Source of the DNA: Paenarthrobacter sp. A20
GTDB taxonomy: Bacteria > Actinomycetota > Actinomycetes > Actinomycetales > Micrococcaceae
DNA: 64,000 nucleotides
Assembly (NCBI RefSeq): GCF_024168825.1
Contig: NZ_JALJWH010000001.1
Location: 682,001 to 746,000 of the forward strand
Direction: 5' to 3'
Shown: positions 28,234 through 36,765 of the stretch, in pieces
Layout: each line of letters starts with the position of its first letter
Position numbering within the stretch: the first letter of the stretch is position 1
The notes under the pieces: generated by a model
What the model was told of the DNA's origin: nothing
The model's database searches: none
The model's input: the letters and a program-made list of their open reading frames with translations, nothing else
Program-made: the position numbers and the translations under genes

Positions 28234-28265
28234 TGTGATGTGTCGACTTTTTTACGATCGTCACA
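28234..28265. promoter_or_regulatory. Inverted repeat in the divergent FAH/RidA promoter
   Basis: TGTGA (28234-28238) and TCACA (28261-28265) flank an AT-rich core with TTTTTTACGATCG, in the only control region of the minus-strand aryl-CoA operon and the plus-strand RidA-like gene. It is a candidate operator. Confidence 0.35.
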
Positions 28266-28348
28266 TATGCTCAACGTAGCACGGCAGAAATGATCTGCAC
28301 AGAGGCTTTCCAAAAGTTTTTGCAGTTGCCACAACGAGGAGGAACAGC

Positions 28349-28747
28349 ATGAGCCACCAGACGATCAACCCGGAATCGCTGCCCAAGCCATCGGGTTTCG
28401 CGCACGGCATTCTTGCCGGAAACACTGTTTTCCTGGGCGGGCAGACGGCCTTGGACAAGAACATGAACATCGTTCCCGGCGGCATCGTGGAACAGTTCAC
28501 GCAGGCGTTCTCCAACGTCATCACCACCCTCCGAGAAGCCGGCGGACAGCCCGAAGACCTGGTCAACGTGACGATCTACCTCACGGACGTGGACGACTAC
28601 ATGGCCAATGGCCGGGAAATCGGGCGCATCTGGCGTGACATGGCAGGCTCGCAGTACCCCGCGATGGCGGGCATCGGTGTCACGCGCCTGTGGCAGAAAG
28701 AGGCCCTGATCGAAATCCAGGGCATTGCTGTGATCCCGGAGCGCTAA
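28349..28747 (+). CDS. RidA/YjgF family protein lacking the archetypal arginine
   Basis: The 132-residue protein has the Rid fold (FLGGQTALDKNMNIVPGG, EDLVNVTIYLTDVDDYM). Alignment by eye of the C-terminal strand puts YPAMAGIGVTRL against the E. coli RidA FPARSCVEVARL, so the catalytic Arg105 is replaced by Met. Archetypal imine/enamine deaminase activity is therefore doubtful, and it belongs to a divergent Rid subgroup. It is divergent from the FAH-cupin-ligase operon and may be co-transcribed with the downstream hydrolase. GAGGAGG upstream of the ATG supports the start. Confidence 0.88.
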   Translation: MSHQTINPESLPKPSGFAHGILAGNTVFLGGQTALDKNMNIVPGGIVEQFTQAFSNVITTLREAGGQPEDLVNVTIYLTDVDDYMANGREIGRIWRDMAGSQYPAMAGIGVTRLWQKEALIEIQGIAVIPER

Positions 28748-28878
28748 AGCTGACCCCGGCGGGGCGGGCGTGCCGGGCAGCGGAACGAGCAGCCCCAATG
28801 GCGGTGCAGGGTGCATAACGTGAGACGGAACCCTTGCAGGGCATGACCCTGCGATTCCAGCAGTTCAGGAGCCACGCT

Positions 28879-29748
28879 ATGTCTGTTTCAGTCCCCATTC
28901 CCGCCTACACCACCGATACCTTCTTTGGCCTCGACGACAAATGGCTGGAGACAGCCGAGGGCGAACTCACCCACTATCACGACGTCGGCGAAGGCACCCC
29001 CGTCCTCTTCCTGCACGGTTCAGGGACGGGTGTCACCGCCGCCGCAAACTGGTGGCTCAACCTTCCCCGGATTTCCGAGCAAGCACGGTGCATCGCCATC
29101 GACTCGATTGGCTACGGGCAATCCGTGGTGGCACCGGGGACAGAGTACGGGATCAAGGAATGGGTGCGCCACGCAGTCCGCACCCTTGACGCGCTGGGCA
29201 TCGACAAGACGTGGATAGTGGGCAATTCGCTGGGCGGCTGGCTTGCCTTTCAGTTCGCCATCGACTTCCCGGAGCGCCTTCTTGGCATCATCTCCATGGG
29301 CACTGGCGGCGCCAAGCTGACGGGAGCCCTTGCAGGGCATTCCACGCCCGATCTGTCCGAGGCCGGCATCCGCCGCACCTTGGAGCTCTTTGTGGTGGAC
29401 AAATCATTGGTGACCGATGAGTTGGTTTCGCTCCGCTACCAGGCAGCACTGAACGATACCGCCTCGGACCGCTTGGCAGACGTGGTCAGCGCGCGGGACC
29501 GGGACCGTACCGGGCTGCCCCTGGATTTTGACGTATTGTCACGCTTGGAAGTTCCGGTGCTCTTGATTCACGGTGTGCAGGACGTGGTGATTCCCGTGTC
29601 GCGTACGTGGGAGCTCTTGAACGTTGTCCCGTCCTCAGATGCGCATATCTTCAGCCAGTGCGGTCACTGGTCCCAAGTGGAACGGGCCAGCGACTTCAAC
29701 GCCGTAGTGACCCAGTACCTGGCCTCCCACGGAGTCACCCGCCCATAG
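28879..29748 (+). CDS. mhpC: Alpha/beta hydrolase, meta-cleavage product hydrolase (MhpC-like)
   Basis: The 289-residue hydrolase has the C-C bond hydrolase layout. The oxyanion loop is FLHGSGTGVTAAANWWLN, the nucleophile elbow is GNSLGG (Ser), Asp lies in GVQDVVIP, and the catalytic His is in CGHWSQVE. The substrate is probably 2-hydroxy-6-oxonona-2,4-diene-1,9-dioate, the product of MhpB, giving succinate and 2-hydroxypentadienoate. The ATG at 28879 has AGGAG eight bases upstream. The rest of the mhp set is at 42155-45880, with mhpA next door on the other strand. Confidence 0.82.
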   Translation: MSVSVPIPAYTTDTFFGLDDKWLETAEGELTHYHDVGEGTPVLFLHGSGTGVTAAANWWLNLPRISEQARCIAIDSIGYGQSVVAPGTEYGIKEWVRHAVRTLDALGIDKTWIVGNSLGGWLAFQFAIDFPERLLGIISMGTGGAKLTGALAGHSTPDLSEAGIRRTLELFVVDKSLVTDELVSLRYQAALNDTASDRLADVVSARDRDRTGLPLDFDVLSRLEVPVLLIHGVQDVVIPVSRTWELLNVVPSSDAHIFSQCGHWSQVERASDFNAVVTQYLASHGVTRP

Positions 29749-29820
29749 ACTCCGCCGGCAGGGTCCACCCTGGCAGGGCAGACCCTGGCAGCACGCGCAA
29801 TGGACAGCGTGTTATGGACA

Positions 29821-29855
29821 AGGATGGCCGGCTCCCCCAAGACGCCGGCCATCCT
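29821..29855. terminator. Bidirectional terminator between mhpC and mhpA
   Basis: AGGATGGCCGGC (29821-29832) pairs perfectly with GCCGGCCATCCT (29844-29855) between two convergent genes, followed on the plus strand by CTTGTTT. Confidence 0.85.
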
Positions 29856-29878
29856 CTTGTTTGCCTGCGCCAGCGCCT

Positions 29879-31579
29879 CTAGTGCTGAGGAAGCACGGGG
29901 CTGCCGGCGAAGGACATTGATGCCAGGATCGCGTCGAGAGTTTCGGGCGCGTGCTGGATGAGGCAGGCACCTGCCACAAAGCGGTCCGGGCGGAGGAACA
30001 CCATGGGCGTGGGCCTGTCGTCAAACCACTTCTTGACGGTGCCCGTATGGTCACCCAGGACCAGGACGTCCGGAGACATGTACGCCTCCGCCCATTCACG
30101 CTGGGTTTCCGGCAGGATGCACACCAGGCGGGCGCCCAGGGCTTCCAGTTTGGCCAACGCCTCCCCGGGGAGGACATCCCGGGGGCTGTTGCCCCACAAG
30201 ATGACTGTCCACCAGTTGCCCACAGCGTCGTCCAACAACAGATTGCGCCCGGCCCAGGAGTTCACCCGGGGCTGGGGAAACTGCAATCCCACTGGTGACA
30301 CCTTGTTTCTGGCTGTCCGGACGGCTACCAGATTGCTGCTCAACCTGGGGGCTGCGCGGCCCGCCTCCCGCGTGCTGGGATCCGCCAGGACTCCCTCGGA
30401 GTACCGCGGCATGGGTTTGAACCGCATGTCCGCAAAGTAGCTCTTCACCTGGGGGAATAGATTGAGCACTGTGGCGGCGGCATCGCGGGCAGCCACGGCC
30501 ACCGGATGCGTCAGTTTGATCACAGATCCCATGGTCAGTGACAGATCCACCATGGCTTTCGCATGCGCCCGCCGCTCCGACGTGTAGGTATCCAGAATGT
30601 CGGCGTCGGCTGTACCGGCCAGCACTGTGGCCAGTTTCCAGCCAAGATTGGTGGCATCCCTGATGCCCGAATTCCACCCCTGGCCCATCCACACGGGCAT
30701 GAGGTGGGCAGCGTCGCCGGCAATCAGTTGGCGGCCGCCGCGGAAGGAGCCGGCTACCCGCCCGTGATGGGTGAAGACCCGGCGCCGGATGTAGTCCAGG
30801 CTGGCTGGATCCGGAACGTGACCCTTGAGCATGCCGTTGACGAAGTCCGGATCCGTGACCTGGTCTTCGGTCTCGTGCGGATGCAGCATGAACTCAAATC
30901 GGCGGACGGCATGCGGCAGTCCGATCGAGACATAGGGGCGTTTGGGGTCGGCCCCCAGGAAGACATTGGGAGTTCCCAAAGGATCGTTGTTCACGTCCAC
31001 AACCAGCCAACGGGTAGACGGGGAACGTCCCTCGAAGGTGACACCCAACCGCTTTCTGGTGGGCGACTTACCGCCCTCACAGCCCACCAGAAAACGTGCC
31101 CGGAACCGCTGCTCAGTTTCTGCCTCTCCTGCGGTCACGCGGGCTACGGCAGTCACGCCCCCGGCATCCTCCTCAACCACATCCACCTGGTGCCCGAACA
31201 GGACGCGTACGTTCTCGAAACGCCCCAACCCATCCAGGAGCACCCGGTCAACATCGGGCTGGATAAAACCATGCTTCCGGTCCCAGCCGAATTCGAGCGT
31301 GCGGGGGTTGTTCTCAAGGATGACCTTGCCGGCTCCATTGACCAGCCTCATGATGTGCTGCGGGGTGGTGTGGGGCTTTACCTGTTCGGCGAGGCCTATG
31401 GTCTGAATGGTCCGGAACGACTCATCGTCGAGTCCCACGCCCCGGGGGTAATCGATCAGTTGGTCACGGGCCTCCAGGACCGTCACAGAACGGCCGTACA
31501 TACCGAGGATGTTGGCAAGCATCAGTCCGGCCGGACCGGCACCCACGATCACGACTTCGCTGTCCGCAGTGGTTTCCAT
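29879..31579 (-). CDS. mhpA: 3-(3-hydroxyphenyl)propionate hydroxylase
   Basis: A 566-residue group A flavin monooxygenase with VIVGAGPAGLMLANIL (GxGxxG, FAD) at the N-terminus, the middle motif around LVGCEGGKSPTRKRLG, and the second FAD motif GDAAHLMPVWMGQGWNSG. The sequence pattern FDYPRGVGLDDE-like (IDYPRGVGLDDES) and length match MhpA. It adds a hydroxyl to 3-(3-hydroxyphenyl)propionate or 3-hydroxycinnamate using NADH and oxygen, giving the 2,3-dihydroxy substrate of MhpB. It is transcribed away from the XRE-cupin regulator located 108 bases upstream on the same strand. Confidence 0.9.
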   Translation of the reverse strand: METTADSEVVIVGAGPAGLMLANILGMYGRSVTVLEARDQLIDYPRGVGLDDESFRTIQTIGLAEQVKPHTTPQHIMRLVNGAGKVILENNPRTLEFGWDRKHGFIQPDVDRVLLDGLGRFENVRVLFGHQVDVVEEDAGGVTAVARVTAGEAETEQRFRARFLVGCEGGKSPTRKRLGVTFEGRSPSTRWLVVDVNNDPLGTPNVFLGADPKRPYVSIGLPHAVRRFEFMLHPHETEDQVTDPDFVNGMLKGHVPDPASLDYIRRRVFTHHGRVAGSFRGGRQLIAGDAAHLMPVWMGQGWNSGIRDATNLGWKLATVLAGTADADILDTYTSERRAHAKAMVDLSLTMGSVIKLTHPVAVAARDAAATVLNLFPQVKSYFADMRFKPMPRYSEGVLADPSTREAGRAAPRLSSNLVAVRTARNKVSPVGLQFPQPRVNSWAGRNLLLDDAVGNWWTVILWGNSPRDVLPGEALAKLEALGARLVCILPETQREWAEAYMSPDVLVLGDHTGTVKKWFDDRPTPMVFLRPDRFVAGACLIQHAPETLDAILASMSFAGSPVLPQH

Positions 31580-31687
31580 CGCTCAATCCTCGCGACGGGC
31601 AGTCACAGCAGCCAGCGTGTGTTCCGGCAGGCGGCATGCAAACCGTAGCGCGCCAACACGCTGCCGTAGCCTACTGGCCGGGTGCGC

Positions 31688-32263
31688 TCACTGCTCAGGG
31701 GGCGCCGTGAACTGGGGAACCTCGGGCGCCGTGGTGGTCAGGTGAATCACTGCCTTCCCGTCAACACCCCGGAATCCGTGGTCAACATCGCCGGGGAACC
31801 TCACAAAATCACCCGCGTTCAGGGTCAGGAGCTCCTGGAGGGGGCCGGCCTCAAGCTGCCCCTCGATGACGTAGACCTGGTGCAACGTGCCCGGACTTTG
31901 CGCAGGCACCTTCTGTACACGTGGAGTGTCGTGGAGCTCTATGACCTGTGTGCGGACGTACCCGGAGCCGTAAATCTTGTCCAGGTTCCGCTCGTTACCC
32001 GCGGCCGAGTCCTCCCAGGTAGCATCCGCGGCGCGGGAAACATAGGTCTTGGTCCCCCACTCAGTCACTAAACGCCGGAAACTCAGGCCCAGCGCCTCGC
32101 CGATCAACTCCAAGGTACCAATGGTGGGGTTGCCCTCGCCCTGCTCGATTTTGGAGAGCGTTTGCTTTGACAAGTTGGCTCTCCGGGCGAGTTCACCCTG
32201 GGTGATGTTTCGCTCTGCCCGGAAGCGGCGGATGTTGCGGGAGACCAGATCGTTGAGAGTCAC
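31688..32263 (-). CDS. XRE-family regulator with C-terminal cupin domain
   Basis: The 191-residue protein has an N-terminal HTH (ITQGELARRANLSKQTLSKIE) and a cupin sensor domain in the last 90 residues (VYVIEGQLEAGPLQELLTL, DFVRFPGDVDHGFRG). Such XRE-cupin proteins sense small acids or amino acids and often repress neighbouring catabolic genes. It lies between mhpA, which it precedes on the same strand, and a divergent IclR gene, so both are plausible targets. Palindromic repeats stand immediately in front of its start. Confidence 0.9.
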   Translation of the reverse strand: MTLNDLVSRNIRRFRAERNITQGELARRANLSKQTLSKIEQGEGNPTIGTLELIGEALGLSFRRLVTEWGTKTYVSRAADATWEDSAAGNERNLDKIYGSGYVRTQVIELHDTPRVQKVPAQSPGTLHQVYVIEGQLEAGPLQELLTLNAGDFVRFPGDVDHGFRGVDGKAVIHLTTTAPEVPQFTAPPEQ

Positions 32264-32268
32264 AGCTC

Positions 32269-32298
32269 AAGTGTCACTTATAAATGACGAAGTGTCAC
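32269..32298. promoter_or_regulatory. Operator-like repeats in the XRE/IclR divergent region
   Basis: AAGTGTCAC occurs twice in direct order (32269-32277 and 32290-32298). Between them lies the near-perfect palindrome GTCACTTATAAATGAC (32273-32288). A reversed copy of the AAGTGTC core follows at 32324-32330. All lie 6-67 bases before the XRE start, a typical autoregulatory position. Confidence 0.55.
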
Positions 32299-32396
32299 GT
32301 TTGACATACCTGTGATCCGTCGGGACACTTTAAAAAACCGATCACCGGCCCATCTGGCTCCATTCTGGTCAAAGCTGCCCATACCTGGAGGTTTCC

Positions 32397-33209
32397 GTGA
32401 CATCCACCCTTTCCACGCCACCCCGAGACGATCGCGCCGCCGTCGACAAAGCAATGGCGCTGCTCAGCTCCTTCGGCAACGATGCCTTCACGGGAGTGGG
32501 CGTCAGTGAACTCGCCCGTAGGGCGGACATGTCCAAGTCCACCGCCTTCCGGGTACTCGGAATGCTGCAACGCAGCGGTGCGGTGGAGCGGGCCGGGAAC
32601 GCCTACCGTTTGGGAAAACTGATTCACAACCTGGGCGCAGGACAGGAAACTGCAGCCCACGGCAGGATGCGGGATGCGCTGACGCCGTATCTGGCAGATC
32701 TCTACGAGCTGAGTCGCCAAACCGTGCATCTGGCCGTGCTCGTCGGAACTGAAGTGGCCTATTTGAACAAGCTGTACGGACACCTCCAAGTCAAAAGTCC
32801 CTCGCGCATCGGCGGCCGGGCGCCTGCCTACTGCACCGCCGTAGGCAAGGTACTGCTCGCCTACAATCCTGAGGCAAGCGAACAAGTCATGGCCTCGGAA
32901 CTCGCGGCATGGACGCCGTCCACCATCACCGATCCCGAAGCATTGCAGGTGGAGCTCCAACAGGTCCGCCTCAACAATCTGGCCTACGACCGTGAAGAAA
33001 TCCTGCAGGGCCTCAACTGCATCGCAGCGCCCGTTATGGGGCCGAACGGACGGCCGGTTGCTGCCCTGTCCGTTTCCGGACCGGCTGGAAAATTCATCCC
33101 GGAGTCCCAGTCAACCGCCCTGCGCAAGGTTTGCTACGCCGCCAGCCGGGCGGTGGCCGCCGCCACTGCCAGGCGTCAACATCAGCTGCGCCTGATCAAC
33201 GGCAGCTAG
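32397..33209 (+). CDS. IclR-family transcriptional regulator
   Basis: The 270-residue protein has the IclR layout: a winged HTH in the first 90 residues (VGVSELARRADMSKSTAFRVL) and the ligand-binding domain with PAYCTAVGKVLLAY and NCIAAPVMGPNGRPVAALSV. The GTG start has GGAGG six bases upstream. It is divergent from the XRE-cupin gene and lies between mhpA and the hca operon, so a role in controlling phenylpropionate or hydroxyphenylpropionate genes is likely, by analogy with MhpR. Specific targets are not shown. Confidence 0.9.
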   Translation: MTSTLSTPPRDDRAAVDKAMALLSSFGNDAFTGVGVSELARRADMSKSTAFRVLGMLQRSGAVERAGNAYRLGKLIHNLGAGQETAAHGRMRDALTPYLADLYELSRQTVHLAVLVGTEVAYLNKLYGHLQVKSPSRIGGRAPAYCTAVGKVLLAYNPEASEQVMASELAAWTPSTITDPEALQVELQQVRLNNLAYDREEILQGLNCIAAPVMGPNGRPVAALSVSGPAGKFIPESQSTALRKVCYAASRAVAAATARRQHQLRLINGS

Positions 33210-33211
33210 CT

Positions 33212-33673
33212 TCACTTGGTAGGAACGTCGTCAAGGTAGCGCGAGGCTTCCATGACCCATCCTGGTTCGGCTGCCAACAGGGCAAGCGAGCGCCCGGGGA
33301 TGTCCACGTCCACCACATAGCGGTAGCCGGCCGCTTCCCCCAGGGCAATGGCAGCAATGTCCCCCTCATCCACGGCCCTCACCAACCGCCGGCAGGCCGG
33401 GTCCATCTGCAGGATTCGTTCGGAAACCAGCTGCAGCGCCTCAGCGCCAGCCCCGGCATCGGGAGTCACCAGGCGGTCGCGGGCGCTGACAGGGTAGCTC
33501 GCCGCCAGCGGAGTAGCCACAACGAACTCCACCGCAACCGTCCCAGCCGGCCGGCCGTCGTCGAACACTGCGTATCGGGTGACCTCAGCGTCCGCTGCAG
33601 GACTCACGACGGCGGTCCACGAACCGGGCAACGGGTCCGGCCACTTGAGCAGGTCTACTTCATTGGACGACAC
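33212..33673 (-). CDS. Hypothetical protein, possibly GNAT-like
   Basis: The 153-residue protein is not firmly assigned. The segment CRRLVRAVDEGDIAAIALGEAAGYRYV resembles the end of a GNAT acetyltransferase fold (helix then strand before the last strands), but no clear acetyl-CoA loop is visible. It is the last gene of the hca-type operon, starting six bases before the CoA ligase stop. Its stop nearly touches that of the divergent IclR gene. Confidence 0.6.
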   Translation of the reverse strand: MSSNEVDLLKWPDPLPGSWTAVVSPAADAEVTRYAVFDDGRPAGTVAVEFVVATPLAASYPVSARDRLVTPDAGAGAEALQLVSERILQMDPACRRLVRAVDEGDIAAIALGEAAGYRYVVDVDIPGRSLALLAAEPGWVMEASRYLDDVPTK

Positions 33674-33679
33674 GACGCC

Positions 33680-35254
33680 TCACTTTCCATCAACCGCGAG
33701 TTGGCGGATGCTCTGCTTGTCCAGCTTGCCGGCACCGTTCCGCGGAACGCTGCCCACCAGGACCAGCTTCTTGGGGAGTTTGTAACGCGCCAGATAATCA
33801 CCGGCAAAGGCCCTGACATCCTCGATCGCGGGAACTTCACCGTCCCGGCAGCTCATCACCGCAACCACGGATTCGCCCCACTGCGCGTCCTCAACTCCCA
33901 CCACAGCTACGTCCAGAACCCCCGGGAATTCCATCAACGCGCGCTCCACTTCGGCAGGATAGACGTTCTCCCCGCCGGTGATGATCATGTCCTTCAATCG
34001 ATCCACGATGTAGAAGTAGCCCGATTCATCCTTGTAGCCGATGTCACCGGTGCGGAACCAGCCCTTGTGGAAGGCCTGCACGGTTGCTTCAGGATCGTTC
34101 CAGTAGCCGCTGGTGACGTTGGGGCCTTTGACCCACATCTCACCGCGGGCGCCGGGTTCCGTCACTTCCACGAACGTCACAGGGTCCACGATGCGTACTT
34201 GGGTGTACGGCATGGGAATTCCACACGATCCAGCCTTCTGATGCGTGAGCTCGGCAGGAAGATACGTGGCAAAAGGAGAGGTTTCGGTGAGTCCCCACGC
34301 CTGCTGCACGAAGACGCCCTTGGCTTGGTACTGCCGGAGGAGGACCGGTGGCACCGGAGCTCCCGCGCAGATCAGTGCCCGCAGGCTGGATATGTCCCTG
34401 ACCGGAAAATCCTCAGTCTGTTGCATTGCAGAGAGCTGGGCCGGCACTAGAAATGCCTGGGAAACTCCGAACTCCTCGATGTCACGGAGCGCCTGCCGGG
34501 GGTCGAAGGCCCGCCGGACCACGGTTGTCCCGCCCCGGACCAGCGAACGGATAGTCAGGGCGTTGAGCGCGCCGATGTGGAACAAAGGGGCCACAGCAAG
34601 GTTGACGTCTCCCCGGCGGGTGTCCACCAGGGAATCGACATTGACCGAATTCCACCAAAGGTTCCCAAAAGAGATGCACACGCCCTTGGGCTTGCCAGTG
34701 GTTCCGGAAGTAAACATCAGCACCGCAAGGTCCTCATCCCCGGCCGGCAGTGGTTCACATGCTTCCGTGGTTTCGCCCACAGCCAGGAAACTGCTCAGCG
34801 ACACCCACTGGGAGCCAAGCTCAGACCGCAGGGGCGTCAGGCCGTCATTGTCCACCAGCACCACGGTGGGCTCGCCTGGGAGGGACTGGCCGATCGCTTC
34901 CACGATTGCCTGGTGGCCCGGTTCCACCACCAGGATGGCGGGGGTGGACCTTTCCAGCAACCCCTCCACTTCGCGGGGTGCCAACCGGAAATTCAGTGGC
35001 TCAAACACGGCGCCCACCCACCAGGACGCCATCATGGTTACAAGGAAGGTGCTGCTGTTCAGGCCTAGATACGCCACCCGGTCACCCCGCTGTGTCCCCT
35101 GTGCCAGCAAGGCCTTGGCCATGGCTTCCACGGTTTCGACGAAGGCCCGGTAGTCCATCTTCTGCTCTTCATAGACCACGGCGATGCGATCCGGAAAGTA
35201 CGCCGCCTGGCGTCGGATTCCGGTGGCAGGATTGAGATCCACACTGCACGTCAC
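33680..35254 (-). CDS. AMP-dependent acyl-CoA synthetase
   Basis: A 524-residue AMP-forming ligase. It shows the phosphate loop VLMFTSGTTGKPKG, QAWGLTETSPFATYLP, the hinge YIVDRLKDMIITGGENVYPAEVE and the C-terminal lysine in RNGAGKLDKQ. Family members activate fatty or aromatic acids. Here it sits in an operon with a ring-hydroxylating dioxygenase and dihydrodiol dehydrogenase, which normally act on the free acid. It may therefore activate cinnamate or phenylpropionate for a parallel CoA route. Its start overlaps the SDR stop by four bases. Confidence 0.88.
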   Translation of the reverse strand: MTCSVDLNPATGIRRQAAYFPDRIAVVYEEQKMDYRAFVETVEAMAKALLAQGTQRGDRVAYLGLNSSTFLVTMMASWWVGAVFEPLNFRLAPREVEGLLERSTPAILVVEPGHQAIVEAIGQSLPGEPTVVLVDNDGLTPLRSELGSQWVSLSSFLAVGETTEACEPLPAGDEDLAVLMFTSGTTGKPKGVCISFGNLWWNSVNVDSLVDTRRGDVNLAVAPLFHIGALNALTIRSLVRGGTTVVRRAFDPRQALRDIEEFGVSQAFLVPAQLSAMQQTEDFPVRDISSLRALICAGAPVPPVLLRQYQAKGVFVQQAWGLTETSPFATYLPAELTHQKAGSCGIPMPYTQVRIVDPVTFVEVTEPGARGEMWVKGPNVTSGYWNDPEATVQAFHKGWFRTGDIGYKDESGYFYIVDRLKDMIITGGENVYPAEVERALMEFPGVLDVAVVGVEDAQWGESVVAVMSCRDGEVPAIEDVRAFAGDYLARYKLPKKLVLVGSVPRNGAGKLDKQSIRQLAVDGK

Positions 35255-36102
35255 AGCTCATCACCGCCCGCCGCGGTCGTCCCGAAACCGCGAACAGCGA
35301 TGCCGCCATCCACCGGAATGATGGCACCAGTAACGTTGCTGGAATTCTGCCGGGAAGCCAAGAGGACGTACGGGCCCGTAAAGTCCTTGGGATCAACCGA
35401 GGCGTCGTGCAGCGGAATCAATGGATTGTTTCCGGTGACAGTGCTCCGCGCAAAGGACTGCGAGATGGAGCGGTCATTGAGGCCAATGGACTCCGGTCCG
35501 CGGAGGTCGGTGTTCATCCCGCCCACCGCCACGCCATTAACCCGGACCTTCGGGGCAAGTTCGTAAGCCAACTGATTGACCAGGCCACGGCAAGCAAACT
35601 TGGACGCCGTGTAGACAGGACCACCGCCGGCCGTATGGAAGGAGGCGTTGGATAAGGTCATCACAATGGAACCCCGGGTCTTGACCAGTTCGCGCCACGC
35701 CGCCTCCACGGACAGGAGGTAGCCCTTGACGTTGATGGCAAAGAGCTCATCAAACGCTTCCGAAAGCTCTGCACCCGTCAGCTTGGTGACCGAGCGGTTG
35801 TAGTCCCAGATTCCTGCGTTGGGGACCAGCACGTCCAGCTTGCCGAAGTGCTGGACCGTTCGTTCCACAGCCTCGTGCAGCGACCCCGAATCCCTGACAT
35901 CTCCTGCCAACGGCAGAATCCGCTCACCAGCACCAGTGGCGTCAGCCATGGCCTTCAGTTTGTCCAGGTCCCTCCCGAAAATCGCTACTGACGCACCCTC
36001 GGCAAGGAACCGTTCTGCCACTGCCCGGCCAATGCCCGAGCCTCCACCGGTGACCAAGGCAACATCGCCGTTGAGCCACCCCGCGGATTGGTTTTCACTC
36101 AT
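35251..36102 (-). CDS. hcaB: SDR-family cis-dihydrodiol dehydrogenase (HcaB-like)
   Basis: A 283-residue short-chain dehydrogenase with the NAD loop VTGGGSGIGRAVAERF, the NAG motif (LVPNAGIWDYNRS) and the catalytic Ser-Tyr-Lys (LSNASFHT, then YTASK). The pattern resembles biphenyl and phenylpropionate dihydrodiol dehydrogenases. It should rearomatise the cis-dihydrodiol produced by the adjacent dioxygenase, giving 3-(2,3-dihydroxyphenyl)propionate or the cinnamate analogue, with NADH formation. Its place after the dioxygenase subunits supports this. Confidence 0.82.
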   Translation of the reverse strand: MSENQSAGWLNGDVALVTGGGSGIGRAVAERFLAEGASVAIFGRDLDKLKAMADATGAGERILPLAGDVRDSGSLHEAVERTVQHFGKLDVLVPNAGIWDYNRSVTKLTGAELSEAFDELFAINVKGYLLSVEAAWRELVKTRGSIVMTLSNASFHTAGGGPVYTASKFACRGLVNQLAYELAPKVRVNGVAVGGMNTDLRGPESIGLNDRSISQSFARSTVTGNNPLIPLHDASVDPKDFTGPYVLLASRQNSSNVTGAIIPVDGGIAVRGFGTTAAGGDEL

Positions 36103-36168
36103 TTTTACCTCTCTGCCGCAGCAACGACCCGCCCAGCGCCGGGCCTCCTGTGAAATTAGTGAAGGACG

Positions 36169-36738
36169 CTAGAAGAACGTGCTGAGGTTTTTGGCCTGAA
36201 GAACATTTGCGTCGAAGAGCAACTCGCGCCGCGCCACGCGGAAACTGCCGTCCGGCTGAATCCGGAGAATATCCGTCCGGCCACCAGCGTAGATGTCAGT
36301 TTCCGTCTGGAGGCGGTTCCTGTAGACCAGGAATGCGCTCCTGACCTTGAGCTCTCCCCCAGCAGTAATCCGCACGGTGACATTCGAGATCAGATGGCGG
36401 GTACGTGAGGGCGGATCTTCTGCCCATGCCATCCCGGAATCGTAGCGCCGGATGCGCCAGGCAAGGGATTCCTTGGTCTCGTCGAAGTACGCGGCTTCGC
36501 CCGGGGCCCCAATGGACAGGGCCGCTTGGCGGCGGAGCCGGTTGGTGCGCAACGGAGCCCAGTAGCTGAGGTCTTCGTCGAAGATTTCCAGCCAGTCGGC
36601 AAACCGTCCATCATCCAGCAGTTCCGCCTCATGGAAATAAAACTGTTGGACGCGGTAGGCCAGCGTTGCATCGGCCAGGCCACCCTCGATGTCGTCCACG
36701 GCTTGGGCAGCCGCCGCCGCAATAACATGTTCGGTCAT
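36169..36738 (-). CDS. hcaF: Ring-hydroxylating dioxygenase, beta subunit (HcaF-like)
   Basis: The 189-residue protein has the small alpha+beta fold of dioxygenase beta subunits. Visible segments are VQQFYFHEAELLDDGRFADW near the start, RIRRYDSGMAWAEDPPSRTRHL in the middle and the conserved GGRTDILR with DGSFRVARRE near the end. It has no catalytic metal and forms the alpha3-beta3 oxygenase with the alpha subunit at 38343-39704. It sits between the ferredoxin-reductase and dehydrogenase genes. Confidence 0.88.
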   Translation of the reverse strand: MTEHVIAAAAAQAVDDIEGGLADATLAYRVQQFYFHEAELLDDGRFADWLEIFDEDLSYWAPLRTNRLRRQAALSIGAPGEAAYFDETKESLAWRIRRYDSGMAWAEDPPSRTRHLISNVTVRITAGGELKVRSAFLVYRNRLQTETDIYAGGRTDILRIQPDGSFRVARRELLFDANVLQAKNLSTFF

Positions 36739-36765
36739 GGGTTCACGCTTCCTTAAGCTGTGGGA

